Of a DNA stretch of 64,000 bases, positions 38,458-46,387 are shown piece by piece. The notes beneath the pieces are model-generated. The model made no database searches and was not told the origin of the DNA. It saw only the letters and a list, made by a program, of their open reading frames with translations. Source of the stretch: a virus; IMG/VR virus record IMGVR_UViG_3300019742_000002, positions 1-64,000 of that record. One strand, 5' to 3'. How positions within the stretch are numbered: the stretch's first letter is position 1; the number at the start of each line of letters is the position of its first letter. The translations under genes were made by a program, and so were the position numbers.

Positions 38458-40320
38458 TTAAAGTTCTAATATACTAAATTCATATCCATCTAACATATCT
38501 TTTCTGTCACTAGCTCGTTTACCATTTAAACATTTATCAATAAGCTCATCAGTTAATTCCTCATCTTCAATATACATAACCTCTAGCATTTGTTCTATAC
38601 CCTCTCTATCTATTATCACTTGTAATTCTTCTTTATCCCAACTTGATAAACCCTTTTTATATTCATATTTATACTTGCCTTTGGTTTCTTTTTGATGATT
38701 TCTTTGAGACTCAAAATCATAGAACCAATCAATAATATTATCCTTATTATCCGTACACATAAATAGAGGAGTTTTTAGAACCTTAATCCTCCCTTCTTTA
38801 ATTAGATTCTTTCCGTACTTATAAAACATACCAATCAATAATGAGCGAATTTGGTAACCGGCAATATCTTCATCAGCGGCAATAATAATATTTTGAAAAT
38901 TTATATCTGTTTGTGTAGTTTTGCTAAATCTAATACCTAGTATATTTGTAAAGTCTCTGAGTTTATCTGATTTTAGGATATTAGACATCGTCATATCATA
39001 AGCATTTGGTGGTTTTCCGAACATTGCGTAATGTCCAGCTTTGTCTCTACCTATAATAGATGCTAAAGATGAAGAAGCTGAGTCACCCTCGGCAAGATAT
39101 ATATCTCTCCATTCACCAATAGGTTCAAGAAACTTTTCACTATCAGGTTTTTTCTTAGTAGGTTTCTCCAAACCTTTCAATTCTTGTTGCTTTTTATACT
39201 CTTCTTTAATCCTAAAATAATCTACAATAGGATTAATAATATCTTTATTTTTGTATATCTTATCTACTAATTTATCAAAATCAATATCCTTAAAATACTC
39301 TATAAAATATCTATTAGGTGTTGTTATACTCTCTTTGGTTTGACCATCCCAATCAATTTCTCTAACATTCTTAGCTATAACCACTAAAGTCAATCTATTT
39401 CTAATATCGGCAGGTTTGATTGTTTTATATTTTTTAATAATCTTCTCTCTAAGTCTATTAACAATATTATCAATAACATAGTTGATATGAGTACCACCTT
39501 TTGATGTTTCTAACCCATTTATGTATGAGATTTGTTTAAAATCATCAGTTTCATTTGGTGTAACAGCTATAAAAAAATCATTATAACTTTCTACTATGTT
39601 TATATCATTAAGCATAGATATAAATTTTTTAGGAGTATAACTCACAACCTTTGAGTTAAATGTAAATCTAATATTAGGGTAAGTTAATGCTTGTAATAGA
39701 GTATATTCATACATTCTTTTTATGTGTTCATTGTCTATCTCAATACAATCAAATATATTAAAGTCAGGAGTAAATTTTACGGATACACCTGTTTTACCTG
39801 TTTGTTTTTGTTTTGATACTGTATGTATTAAGTTATTTTCTTTAACAATTAATTTAACTCTACCATTTATATCTTCCGATACTACAAGTAAATGTGAACT
39901 TAAAGTTGTACAAAGTTTTATACCTATTCCATTAACACCTTTTTGACCTTGCCCTCTATTATCACCATAATTAGATGAAGTATTATATTTACAAAATGCT
40001 TTAAATAAAACACTTTCTCCATCAATATCTCTAGTATCTATACCATATCCATTATCCTTTACCTCAATGGAGTTACTATCAACTTTAATATCAATCTTAT
40101 CACATCCACCCTTTATAGCAACATCAATAGGATTATCTAAAGATTCCATAAATAATTTTAACAATGCCGGTACTATGGTTGACTCTCCATATTTAATAGA
40201 TTCGTTAGTTATATTAAATCGTTCCTTTTTTATAGGATTAATTGAACCAGCTAAGTTGTGTGGTCTATTAATAATAGCTTCTCTTTGTGTCTCTTCTTTA
40301 ATAATTTCAGGTTTTTTCAT
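38458..40320 (-). CDS. 39: DNA topoisomerase II large subunit (gp39 plus gp60, GyrB-like)
   Basis: 620 aa in one piece; in T4 the same protein is split between genes 39 and 60. GHKL ATPase with SIEVKDNGYGIDTRDIDGES and GQGQKGVNGIGIKLCTTLSS, transducer domain with GLETSKGGTHINYVI, TOPRIM with IYLAEGDSASSSLASIIGRD and IIIAADEDIAGYQIRSLLIG (metal-binding acidic residues). It powers strand passage with the gp52-like subunit. ATG at 40320 overlaps 40317-40547 by 4 bases and has AAAGGAGAATT. Confidence 0.85.
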   Translation of the reverse strand: MKKPEIIKEETQREAIINRPHNLAGSINPIKKERFNITNESIKYGESTIVPALLKLFMESLDNPIDVAIKGGCDKIDIKVDSNSIEVKDNGYGIDTRDIDGESVLFKAFCKYNTSSNYGDNRGQGQKGVNGIGIKLCTTLSSHLLVVSEDINGRVKLIVKENNLIHTVSKQKQTGKTGVSVKFTPDFNIFDCIEIDNEHIKRMYEYTLLQALTYPNIRFTFNSKVVSYTPKKFISMLNDINIVESYNDFFIAVTPNETDDFKQISYINGLETSKGGTHINYVIDNIVNRLREKIIKKYKTIKPADIRNRLTLVVIAKNVREIDWDGQTKESITTPNRYFIEYFKDIDFDKLVDKIYKNKDIINPIVDYFRIKEEYKKQQELKGLEKPTKKKPDSEKFLEPIGEWRDIYLAEGDSASSSLASIIGRDKAGHYAMFGKPPNAYDMTMSNILKSDKLRDFTNILGIRFSKTTQTDINFQNIIIAADEDIAGYQIRSLLIGMFYKYGKNLIKEGRIKVLKTPLFMCTDNKDNIIDWFYDFESQRNHQKETKGKYKYEYKKGLSSWDKEELQVIIDREGIEQMLEVMYIEDEELTDELIDKCLNGKRASDRKDMLDGYEFSILEL

Positions 40321-40547
40321 AATTCTCCTTTGTTTATGGTTCTATAGCTAAAAAAGTATATATTTGAACTTGATTTAAATTTATATAAAAGTTTATCATA
40401 ACCTATGAATCTTTCGACATTTAATCCATTCAATATAATATCTAAAATCCTAGCCTGTCTCTTACTAATAAATTCAACAAATAAAAGTTTAAAACCTCTT
40501 TTATTCTTCAAAATAATATCCTCAAATTTATATAAGTATATATCCAT
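40317..40547 (-). CDS. Hypothetical protein (76 aa)
   Basis: ATG at 40547, 5 bases after the stop of 40553-40714. Hydrophobic/basic mix (DIYLYKFEDIILKNKRGFKL, NIYFFSYRTINKGEL). Its last codons overlap the topoisomerase start, so translation is coupled. Similar in style to the small gene upstream. Unknown. Confidence 0.55.
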   Translation of the reverse strand: MDIYLYKFEDIILKNKRGFKLLFVEFISKRQARILDIILNGLNVERFIGYDKLLYKFKSSSNIYFFSYRTINKGEL

Positions 40548-40552
40548 ATAAC

Positions 40553-40714
40553 TTACTTAAGGTTTCTATAAATATAATATGTTCTAGGTATATTCATAAA
40601 TATATAAAATTTATTATAACCTTCCATATAATCAAAAGACCTTGTGTAAAACCATATAAATATATCAACTTCACTTTTAATTAACTTATATTTTACTTCT
40701 AACCAATCTATCAT
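40553..40714 (-). CDS. Small hypothetical protein (53 aa)
   Basis: ATG at 40714 overlaps the stop of 40711-41007 (ATGA) with AAGGAG in front. Aromatic and basic (MIDWLEVKYKLIKSEVDIFI, YYIYRNLK at the end). Shorter than usual cut-offs but fixed by coupling on both sides. Confidence 0.55.
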   Translation of the reverse strand: MIDWLEVKYKLIKSEVDIFIWFYTRSFDYMEGYNKFYIFMNIPRTYYIYRNLK

Positions 40715-41007
40715 ATTAACTCCTTTTTGTTTATATATACATCATCTAACAACTCATAGGAGTTTGATAAAGTACCATTTATAACCTGTAAATCGTCAAT
40801 AAATTGTTTAATAGGACTTTTATTGAGTCCTAGTGATATAGCCTTAAAAACTGTTGTGGCATCATTAGATTCTATATAAACTACACCATCTTGAAGTATT
40901 AAAAAACCAAACTTTTTGAATATATTATATACCTCTTGTTTTATATCCAATCCATTTTCCCCATTTATTACAGAAAATAGGATAAACCATCTTTTTGAAC
41001 TCTTCAT
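40711..41007 (-). CDS. Hypothetical protein (98 aa)
   Basis: ATG at 41007, adjoining the stop of 41008-41280. Alpha/beta protein with MKSSKRWFILFSVINGENGL and VVYIESNDATTVFKAISLGL. Its stop overlaps the next start. No family recognised. Confidence 0.55.
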   Translation of the reverse strand: MKSSKRWFILFSVINGENGLDIKQEVYNIFKKFGFLILQDGVVYIESNDATTVFKAISLGLNKSPIKQFIDDLQVINGTLSNSYELLDDVYINKKELI

Positions 41008-41280
41008 TTACATATAATTTATTACAAAAGTTCTTATACCACCACTAACTCTAAGTCTATTATATTCTTGTTCTTGTATATATCTACAATTTCCTCCACA
41101 TTTAACTCTATATCTTTTGATATAGTTTCCATCTTTTGTACTATTTAACCAATTATAATCTCTTTGTTGATATATCCATACTTCATTTTTGGCTATATTA
41201 TATAGATATTTAGTATTATTTGCCATAGCAGTACTAGATATTATACTAACTATAGCTAGACTTTGTATTAATTTTTTCAT
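41008..41280 (-). CDS. Exported protein with signal peptide (90 aa)
   Basis: Start set at ATG 41280 behind AAAGGAAAGAA rather than at the in-frame ATG 41310. KKLIQSLAIVSIISSTAMAN is a Sec signal peptide with an AMA cleavage site. The mature part of about 70 residues is basic and has a close Cys pair (VKCGGNCRYIQEQ) that could form a disulfide in the periplasm. Possibly acts in superinfection exclusion or envelope change; inference only. Confidence 0.6.
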   Translation of the reverse strand: MKKLIQSLAIVSIISSTAMANNTKYLYNIAKNEVWIYQQRDYNWLNSTKDGNYIKRYRVKCGGNCRYIQEQEYNRLRVSGGIRTFVINYM

Positions 41281-41379
41281 TTCTTTCCTTTGGTCAATGT
41301 ATGACTTCATATTTTATAATAACTAATTAGCTATTAACCTCTTTTTATGGGTAAATTATATAGGATATTTATTTAAAAT

Positions 41380-41703
41380 TTACTCATTTTCTATTGTTAT
41401 TTCTAAATCTCTATAATATGCAAATTGTTTCAATTTTATACAATCACCTAGATATGTATCTCTAATATTTTCTTTGGTATATATTATTATACCACTTTGG
41501 TTATCTATATCAATCCACTCAAAAGATATACCCATATTTATAAGAAACTCCTCTAATTTAAGAAGAAAGTATCTATTATATATCATTAGAACCTCATAAT
41601 TATCTATATGAAAGTTTAATTTTTGAGTACCTTTTATAGCTAAATTAAATAAATTTTCGGATGTATACTCTAAATCCTCTCTCAATATAAAATATACATT
41701 CAT
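41380..41703 (-). CDS. Hypothetical protein (107 aa)
   Basis: ATG at 41703, 5 bases after the stop of 41709-41960. Alpha/beta protein (VYFILREDLEYTSENLFNLA, IEWIDIDN-like beta centre, GIIIYTKENIRDTYLGDCIK). No family recognised. Followed by an A/T-rich gap with no gene to 41310. Confidence 0.55.
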   Translation of the reverse strand: MNVYFILREDLEYTSENLFNLAIKGTQKLNFHIDNYEVLMIYNRYFLLKLEEFLINMGISFEWIDIDNQSGIIIYTKENIRDTYLGDCIKLKQFAYYRDLEITIENE

Positions 41704-41708
41704 AATAC

Positions 41709-41960
41709 TTAGACTATTTTTTGAATATTTATATGAGGTCTATTCTTTTCATCAACAAATGGTATAATGATAAAATGTTGTGGATTATTGAAATTAATCT
41801 TGATGTATGAATAAACTACTTTCATATAACTAAAGAGATGTAGATTACCTATTTCCTCTACAAAAAAAGCCTTAAGCTTAGATTGTTCTTGCATTGTAAA
41901 GTTTATTGTTGTTACATCTGGTAGTATATCTGTAGTATATTCTTTGTTTATTTGTGTCAT
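41709..41960 (-). CDS. Hypothetical protein (83 aa)
   Basis: ATG at 41960 directly after the stop of 41961-42314, with AAGGAAAATAA. Soluble protein with INKEYTTDILPDVTTINFTM and YIKINFNNPQHFIIIPFVDE. Third of a coupled row of genes. Unknown. Confidence 0.55.
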   Translation of the reverse strand: MTQINKEYTTDILPDVTTINFTMQEQSKLKAFFVEEIGNLHLFSYMKVVYSYIKINFNNPQHFIIIPFVDEKNRPHINIQKIV

Positions 41961-42314
41961 TTATTTTCCTTGTTTTTTAATTTGTTTTGTTAATATCTCT
42001 ATTCTATTTTCTAAGAAGTTATCATATTTAATTTGATTTCTTTCATTTGATTTATCGTAATAGAACCATTCAAAATCTTTTGTTTCTATAATACAACCCA
42101 ACGAAAAATTATTAATATCTCTACTTAAAGCCAATCCTAGCTTATGTAAAACCTCTTTGTTTATTTTCCAAATAAGACCATTTTCACTCATTGTCTTAAA
42201 ATCCATAGTAGGGTTTGGGTTATTATTGTGTAGAAGTTTTTGAAAGAATATTTTAGTTTCCTCTTTAGATAGTTTATCTATAGAATTGATTATATTATCT
42301 ATCTTGGTGTTCAT
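41961..42314 (-). CDS. Hypothetical protein (117 aa)
   Basis: ATG at 42314 behind AAGGAGATAA, inside the last codons of 42295-42534. Helical N-terminus (KIDNIINSIDKLSKEETKIF), beta centre FSLGCIIETKDFEWFYYDKS, helical end. No family recognised. Confidence 0.55.
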   Translation of the reverse strand: MNTKIDNIINSIDKLSKEETKIFFQKLLHNNNPNPTMDFKTMSENGLIWKINKEVLHKLGLALSRDINNFSLGCIIETKDFEWFYYDKSNERNQIKYDNFLENRIEILTKQIKKQGK

Positions 42315-42534
42315 TTATCTCCTTTATTTTACCATTCTCTCTATACATCCTTCTAACCTCTTTAATTTTTTCATAATCTCTTATAGCTTTCAAATGTTTT
42401 AAATATTGTTTATCAACGCACCCATCTTGACAACTACTACAACAAGAAGATACTTCTGTCTTCAATCTATAAAACTTCGATTTATCTTTCAATTTATTAC
42501 ATAATGAACATATTTTTTGATTATTATAACTCAT
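42295..42534 (-). CDS. Zinc-binding small protein (79 aa)
   Basis: ATG at 42534 overlaps the stop of 42531-42839. KICSLCNKLKDKSKFYRLK, then SCCSSCQDGCVDK gives two CxxC pairs, a zinc ribbon of the type found in HNH-associated or regulatory phage proteins. The rest is a basic helix (RDYEKIKEVRRMYRENGKIK). It may bind DNA or RNA. Confidence 0.6.
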   Translation of the reverse strand: MSYNNQKICSLCNKLKDKSKFYRLKTEVSSCCSSCQDGCVDKQYLKHLKAIRDYEKIKEVRRMYRENGKIKEINEHQDR

Positions 42535-42839
42535 ATCACTTCCTCTAATTTGTATTCACGAAAACATGTATCTCTATCTACCCGAGTATTATATCTATCT
42601 TTTGTAAACTCGTATATAAAATCATATAACACATTAAGACTTTCCATATCCATATCTTTTGTTGTAATTCTAATGGTGCCGGGATATTTTTCCTTTATAT
42701 TAAACTGAATTCCATATCTTTCTATATTGTCTATACCAATATAATTTTTAATATCATCAAATTGAGGTGTATTTATAAAACCCCACTTTCTTCCTATAAA
42801 CTCTCCATAACTAATATTGATTGGCATATCTATCATCAT
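42531..42839 (-). CDS. Hypothetical protein (102 aa)
   Basis: ATG at 42839 behind AAAGGAAACAAAATG. Alpha/beta protein (INISYGEFIGRKWGFINTPQ, YGIQFNIKEKYPGTIRITTK) ending in an acidic helix. First gene of the coupled group 41380-42839. No family recognised. Confidence 0.55.
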   Translation of the reverse strand: MMIDMPINISYGEFIGRKWGFINTPQFDDIKNYIGIDNIERYGIQFNIKEKYPGTIRITTKDMDMESLNVLYDFIYEFTKDRYNTRVDRDTCFREYKLEEVI

Positions 42840-42895
42840 TTTGTTTCCTTTATTTTTGTAATTATATATAATTTTTGTTTAAAATATTCACTTTT

Positions 42896-43720
42896 CTAAA
42901 CTTCCAAAACACTTATCTCATTATATGATTCATTTGGATAACATAAAGGGTTACATATAAACTCTACTCCATCCTTTTTAAAATTAATAGAACTATGAAT
43001 ATGTCCAAAGATATGATATTTAACTTTCATTCTTTTAAGTTCATTTAAGTTATCGGAATGGTATAATTTATTTGCCTCAGAACCTAAATATTTTTCATCA
43101 TTTACTATATCACAAGGAACGTGACTTACAAATATATCGCATTCTTTTATTAATTTTATTTTATTTATTTCTGATTTATAGTAAGATTCTGTATCAAATG
43201 TAGGTTTAAAATCTTTACCACCCCATCCATAGTCTATATAATACGGTTCTAATCTGCTCATAATTAACCTAGAATCGTTTGATTGTTCTTTCCAAACCTC
43301 ATCATCATTCGATACATTATACCACATAGGACATCCACCAATTTTGATACAATCAAATTCATATACATTACCATCAAGAACTTTTATATCATTTTCTTGA
43401 AGCATTTGTTTAAACTCGTTTAATCTATTTAGGGAGTTATATTTATATTTCTTTTGGATAGATTTAGAAATTAAATATAATTCGTGATTTCCAAATGTAA
43501 CTAAAACTTCCTTGTAATATGTTTTAAGTTCTTTTAGAACAGCAAGTGATTGATTATTATAGTGACCTATATCTCCTACTATAATAAGAATGTCAGCAGG
43601 TTTAGGGACTAGGTAATTATCTATATATTTTTGAAGTTCTTTTTTAAATTTAGGTGTATTTGTATCTATAGATTTAATATAAAAATCTATATGTAAATCA
43701 CTGATGTAAGCTATTTTCAT
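42896..43720 (-). CDS. Calcineurin-like metallophosphoesterase (274 aa)
   Basis: All family motifs are present: IAYISDLHID at the start, LIIVGDIGHYN, VTFGNHELYL, FVSHVPCDIV and HIFGHIHSS. These residues bind two metal ions. Substrate cannot be told; phage members hydrolyse nucleotides, RNA ends or cyclic nucleotide signals, the last being relevant to anti-CBASS defence. ATG at 43720, overlapping 43717-44079 by 4 bases. Much shorter than the gp47 nuclease at 61356 and not closely related to it. Confidence 0.75.
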   Translation of the reverse strand: MKIAYISDLHIDFYIKSIDTNTPKFKKELQKYIDNYLVPKPADILIIVGDIGHYNNQSLAVLKELKTYYKEVLVTFGNHELYLISKSIQKKYKYNSLNRLNEFKQMLQENDIKVLDGNVYEFDCIKIGGCPMWYNVSNDDEVWKEQSNDSRLIMSRLEPYYIDYGWGGKDFKPTFDTESYYKSEINKIKLIKECDIFVSHVPCDIVNDEKYLGSEANKLYHSDNLNELKRMKVKYHIFGHIHSSINFKKDGVEFICNPLCYPNESYNEISVLEV

Positions 43721-44079
43721 AAATTATCTTTATACTTTTCACACATAATATCGTAAATACCTAAAGATAAACTTTCAAAATAAGTATTATTTCTACTTGA
43801 AACTATACCCATAACCTCATTAGCAAGTTCACCACCTATTTCATAAAAGAAATCATAATCTTGAAAATAGTTTTGGGGTTCGTCTAAGCTATAATCTTCA
43901 AGAATTTGTTTAATATATTCCTTAGTTAAAAATACTATTCTATCATCTGTATAATATGATAGAATCCAATTATCTAAAAAATTATATCCTAGGTTTTCTA
44001 TAATATTTTCTCTAATCCCTACATTGTCGTCTATATCAACATCTTTTGATAAACTCTTTATATCTACTTCTAATTTCAT
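43717..44079 (-). CDS. Hypothetical protein (120 aa)
   Basis: ATG at 44079 behind AAAGGGAATAAAA. Acidic (LEVDIKSLSKDVDIDDNVGI, DEPQNYFQDYDFFYEIGGEL), mixed helix. Its stop overlaps the start of the phosphoesterase, so the two are made together. No family recognised. Confidence 0.6.
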   Translation of the reverse strand: MKLEVDIKSLSKDVDIDDNVGIRENIIENLGYNFLDNWILSYYTDDRIVFLTKEYIKQILEDYSLDEPQNYFQDYDFFYEIGGELANEVMGIVSSRNNTYFESLSLGIYDIMCEKYKDNL

Positions 44080-44092
44080 TTTTATTCCCTTT

Positions 44093-44245
44093 TTATATTA
44101 ACCCAAAACTTTTAAAATTAACTATTATACCTATAAACTCTAAAGCCGTATTTAAATCCTCAAATAAAGTAAAATTATAACCACCTATTGAGCGTTGCAA
44201 AATATGGTCTGTTGGTATATTGTGCTTATGTCCTACTTCTATCAT
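44093..44245 (-). CDS. Small hypothetical protein (50 aa)
   Basis: ATG at 44245 behind AAAAGGAGATAAT, just after the stop of 44247-44699. Reads MIEVGHKHNIPTDHILQRSI, then a helix with LEFIGIIVNF. Below usual length limits but with a strong ribosome site. Confidence 0.6.
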   Translation of the reverse strand: MIEVGHKHNIPTDHILQRSIGGYNFTLFEDLNTALEFIGIIVNFKSFGLI

Positions 44246-44246
44246 A

Positions 44247-44699
44247 TTATCTCCTTTTATTGTAATAATATTTCATCTTTGAGTTATATATTCTATCATT
44301 GGTTTCACTTATATGAGTTTCACCATATCTACTTAAAAATTCACCAACAATCTCTAAAGTATCATCACTCCTATTCCCAAAAATTGACATAACTACTCCC
44401 AAAGCTTCACCCTCATTACTGACATAGGTATCAATATCTTTTGGTTCTATATAAACCCAACTATTACTTTCCAATTCATAAAGATTCATTAAGAAACTTG
44501 TACAACTTGCTACCTTAAGATTTTTAACCATTTTAACAAAGTTTTTAGACGCTTCCTCTCCAATTTCTTTGAGAATATTGTCATGAATATGGGTGAGTTT
44601 TTCGGAATCTAAGTCCGAGATTATAGCTCCTCTTCCTGATGTATAACCGGGTCTTGAACTCATTGAATTTGGTAGAAATTTTTCTGAAATGTAACTCAT
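44247..44699 (-). CDS. Hypothetical protein (150 aa)
   Basis: ATG at 44699 behind AAAAGGATGAAAT. Contains RPGYTSGRGAIISDLDSEKL and a helical middle with EIGEEASKNFVKMVKNLKVA; the second half is alpha/beta (EALGVVMSIFGNRSDDTLEI). No membrane segment. Operon with 43717-44245. Unknown. Confidence 0.6.
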   Translation of the reverse strand: MSYISEKFLPNSMSSRPGYTSGRGAIISDLDSEKLTHIHDNILKEIGEEASKNFVKMVKNLKVASCTSFLMNLYELESNSWVYIEPKDIDTYVSNEGEALGVVMSIFGNRSDDTLEIVGEFLSRYGETHISETNDRIYNSKMKYYYNKRR

Positions 44700-44773
44700 A
44701 TTTCATCCTTTTATTTTTTTGAATAGTTTAAAATTTAATAGAACTACCTGATAATTTAGATTGGGATATAACT

Positions 44774-44995
44774 CTATATACCCTCTTCATCTTTATAAAC
44801 AGATATTCCCTTAGTATTGTCAAATACATAAGTTGAATTAGAACTAAAATCATTTAATATACCATCTTTAGAATCCAAAATAAAATCATAATACTTCATT
44901 TTGGATTCCATCTCTTTTTTAAATGAATTAAGTGATAAGCCTATTGAAAATAAAATAAAAATTATCACCAAATATATAATTATTTCAAGTATCAT
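44774..44995 (-). CDS. Small membrane-anchored protein (73 aa)
   Basis: ATG at 44995, adjacent to the stop of 44996-45274. Residues 2-22 are a transmembrane helix (ILEIIIYLVIIFILFSIGLS); the rest is a charged coiled-coil-like and polar domain. Could be an inner-membrane early protein. Function unknown. Confidence 0.55.
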   Translation of the reverse strand: MILEIIIYLVIIFILFSIGLSLNSFKKEMESKMKYYDFILDSKDGILNDFSSNSTYVFDNTKGISVYKDEEGI

Positions 44996-45274
44996 CTATT
45001 TTCTCCAAGTTTTTATTGTTAATGATTTAAATAAATTAACCAAACTATCTCTATCTTTCCTATACCACTCTCTATTTGCATAAGATTCATCCAATTCATC
45101 AAAAAGATTTTTACCTGACATCTCCATACCTATAAATGCACCAGTAATTATATTGTATAAATCACAATACTCCTTTTTATCTACTTCTACTTCTTGTACT
45201 TCACATAATAACTCGTCAAGCTGATTGAGTGTTAATAACTCTTCATTCATATATACTTGATAATATATAGCCAT
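44996..45274 (-). CDS. Hypothetical protein (92 aa)
   Basis: ATG at 45274 behind AAAGGATATAAA, after a TTTAAGTTTA/TATAAT promoter (45315-45295). N-terminal AIYYQVYMNEELLTLNQLDE followed by an acidic helix and a basic C-terminal helix. Operon with the membrane-anchored gene. Unknown. Confidence 0.6.
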   Translation of the reverse strand: MAIYYQVYMNEELLTLNQLDELLCEVQEVEVDKKEYCDLYNIITGAFIGMEMSGKNLFDELDESYANREWYRKDRDSLVNLFKSLTIKTWRK

Positions 45275-45334
45275 TTTATATCCTTTAATTTAATATCTCT
45301 AATTATAGCCAAGTAAACTTAAACTTTTATTAAG

Positions 45335-46036
45335 TTATTTAATATAAGCTATCAATCTATACTCTGATTTATCAGTTTTAGGTGTAATTGACCAAATCTC
45401 ATCATCTTTCATTCTAGTTAAATCATCCGAAATAATTGTAGATGTAATATTATCATAAAGAACTACCGAAATTCTTTTATCGTCTATCATATATTTCCAC
45501 TCTTGATTGGAATTAATAAAATTCTTCCAAAGTTTTATAGCGTTTATGTGTTGAACTGAATCGGACATAATTATATCTCCATCAAACATCATAGACTTAT
45601 ATATAGCAGTAGCCATTCTTTTACCTCTATGAGATGTATGAGTATCAATAGCTTTTACCTCTTTCACTTCACCAAATTTTTTATTTTTTACTACCTTGAA
45701 GTTCATATAACTATATATTTTAAACAATCCCTCATTACAAACTCCTAACATAGTTCTTGAAATGTTATTTGTTAATATAACATAATTCTTAAGGTTTTTA
45801 CCACCTTTATTATATATAGCATCAAAATTTCTAATATAGGATTGTGAATAATAATCTATATAATCATCAATCCCTTGTAGTTTCATTAAAGTTTCTTGTC
45901 CAAATTGACAATCCTCATACTCAGCAACAGGATTTTCATTAACATATTCAGAAAATGTTTTGAAATGATACCTATCATCCTTATAATTGTTTATATATTT
46001 TACAACAAACTCTCTAAAATCCATTATATCTTTCAT
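45335..46036 (-). CDS. GNAT-like acetyltransferase with packaging-like N-terminus (233 aa)
   Basis: ATG at 46036 behind AAAGGAGAATCAG. The region about residues 120-175 (EVKAIDTHTSHRGKRMATAI, IIMSDSVQHINAIKLWKNFI) fits the acetyl-CoA loop RGKR(M/G)A and the following helix and strand of GNAT enzymes. The N-terminus has two short Phe motifs, DFREFVVKYINN and KTFSEYVNENP. The second closely resembles the capsid-targeting peptide of T4 internal proteins (KTYQEFIAEA). It may thus be an enzyme injected with the DNA. Both inferences need testing. Confidence 0.5.
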   Translation of the reverse strand: MKDIMDFREFVVKYINNYKDDRYHFKTFSEYVNENPVAEYEDCQFGQETLMKLQGIDDYIDYYSQSYIRNFDAIYNKGGKNLKNYVILTNNISRTMLGVCNEGLFKIYSYMNFKVVKNKKFGEVKEVKAIDTHTSHRGKRMATAIYKSMMFDGDIIMSDSVQHINAIKLWKNFINSNQEWKYMIDDKRISVVLYDNITSTIISDDLTRMKDDEIWSITPKTDKSEYRLIAYIK

Positions 46037-46066
46037 CTGATTCTCCTTTTATTTATTATATCCAAT

Positions 46067-46240
46067 TTAACTTAAACTATCATAAGATAAATCTTTTAAT
46101 TTCAAATCATCTATATATTTCAATAATTCTATAAATTGATTATAAGTTATCCTATCATTTTTAATCCATTGAAATAAAACATTATATCTTTGTGTACTAT
46201 TATATAAAGTTTCCTTTAGGTTTTTGATATTTTTATTCAT
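46067..46240 (-). CDS. Small hypothetical protein (57 aa)
   Basis: ATG at 46240 behind AAAAAAGGATACT. Helical, basic (NIKNLKETLYNSTQRYNVLF, then LLKYIDDLKLKDLSYDS). The 3' end overlaps the promoter of 45335-46036. Upstream, 46241-46387 is gene-free and carries only the putative promoter. Confidence 0.55.
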   Translation of the reverse strand: MNKNIKNLKETLYNSTQRYNVLFQWIKNDRITYNQFIELLKYIDDLKLKDLSYDSLS

Positions 46241-46387
46241 ATAGTATCCTTTTTTTATTTATTGTATCTAAAAATATATTAATATAACCTTAAATCTTAG
46301 TAGTTTTAAAATTTGGCACAACTATCCCCTTTGATATTTAAGAATACATACTTTTATATGATAATTAGGTGTTAAATTTAACCTTTG

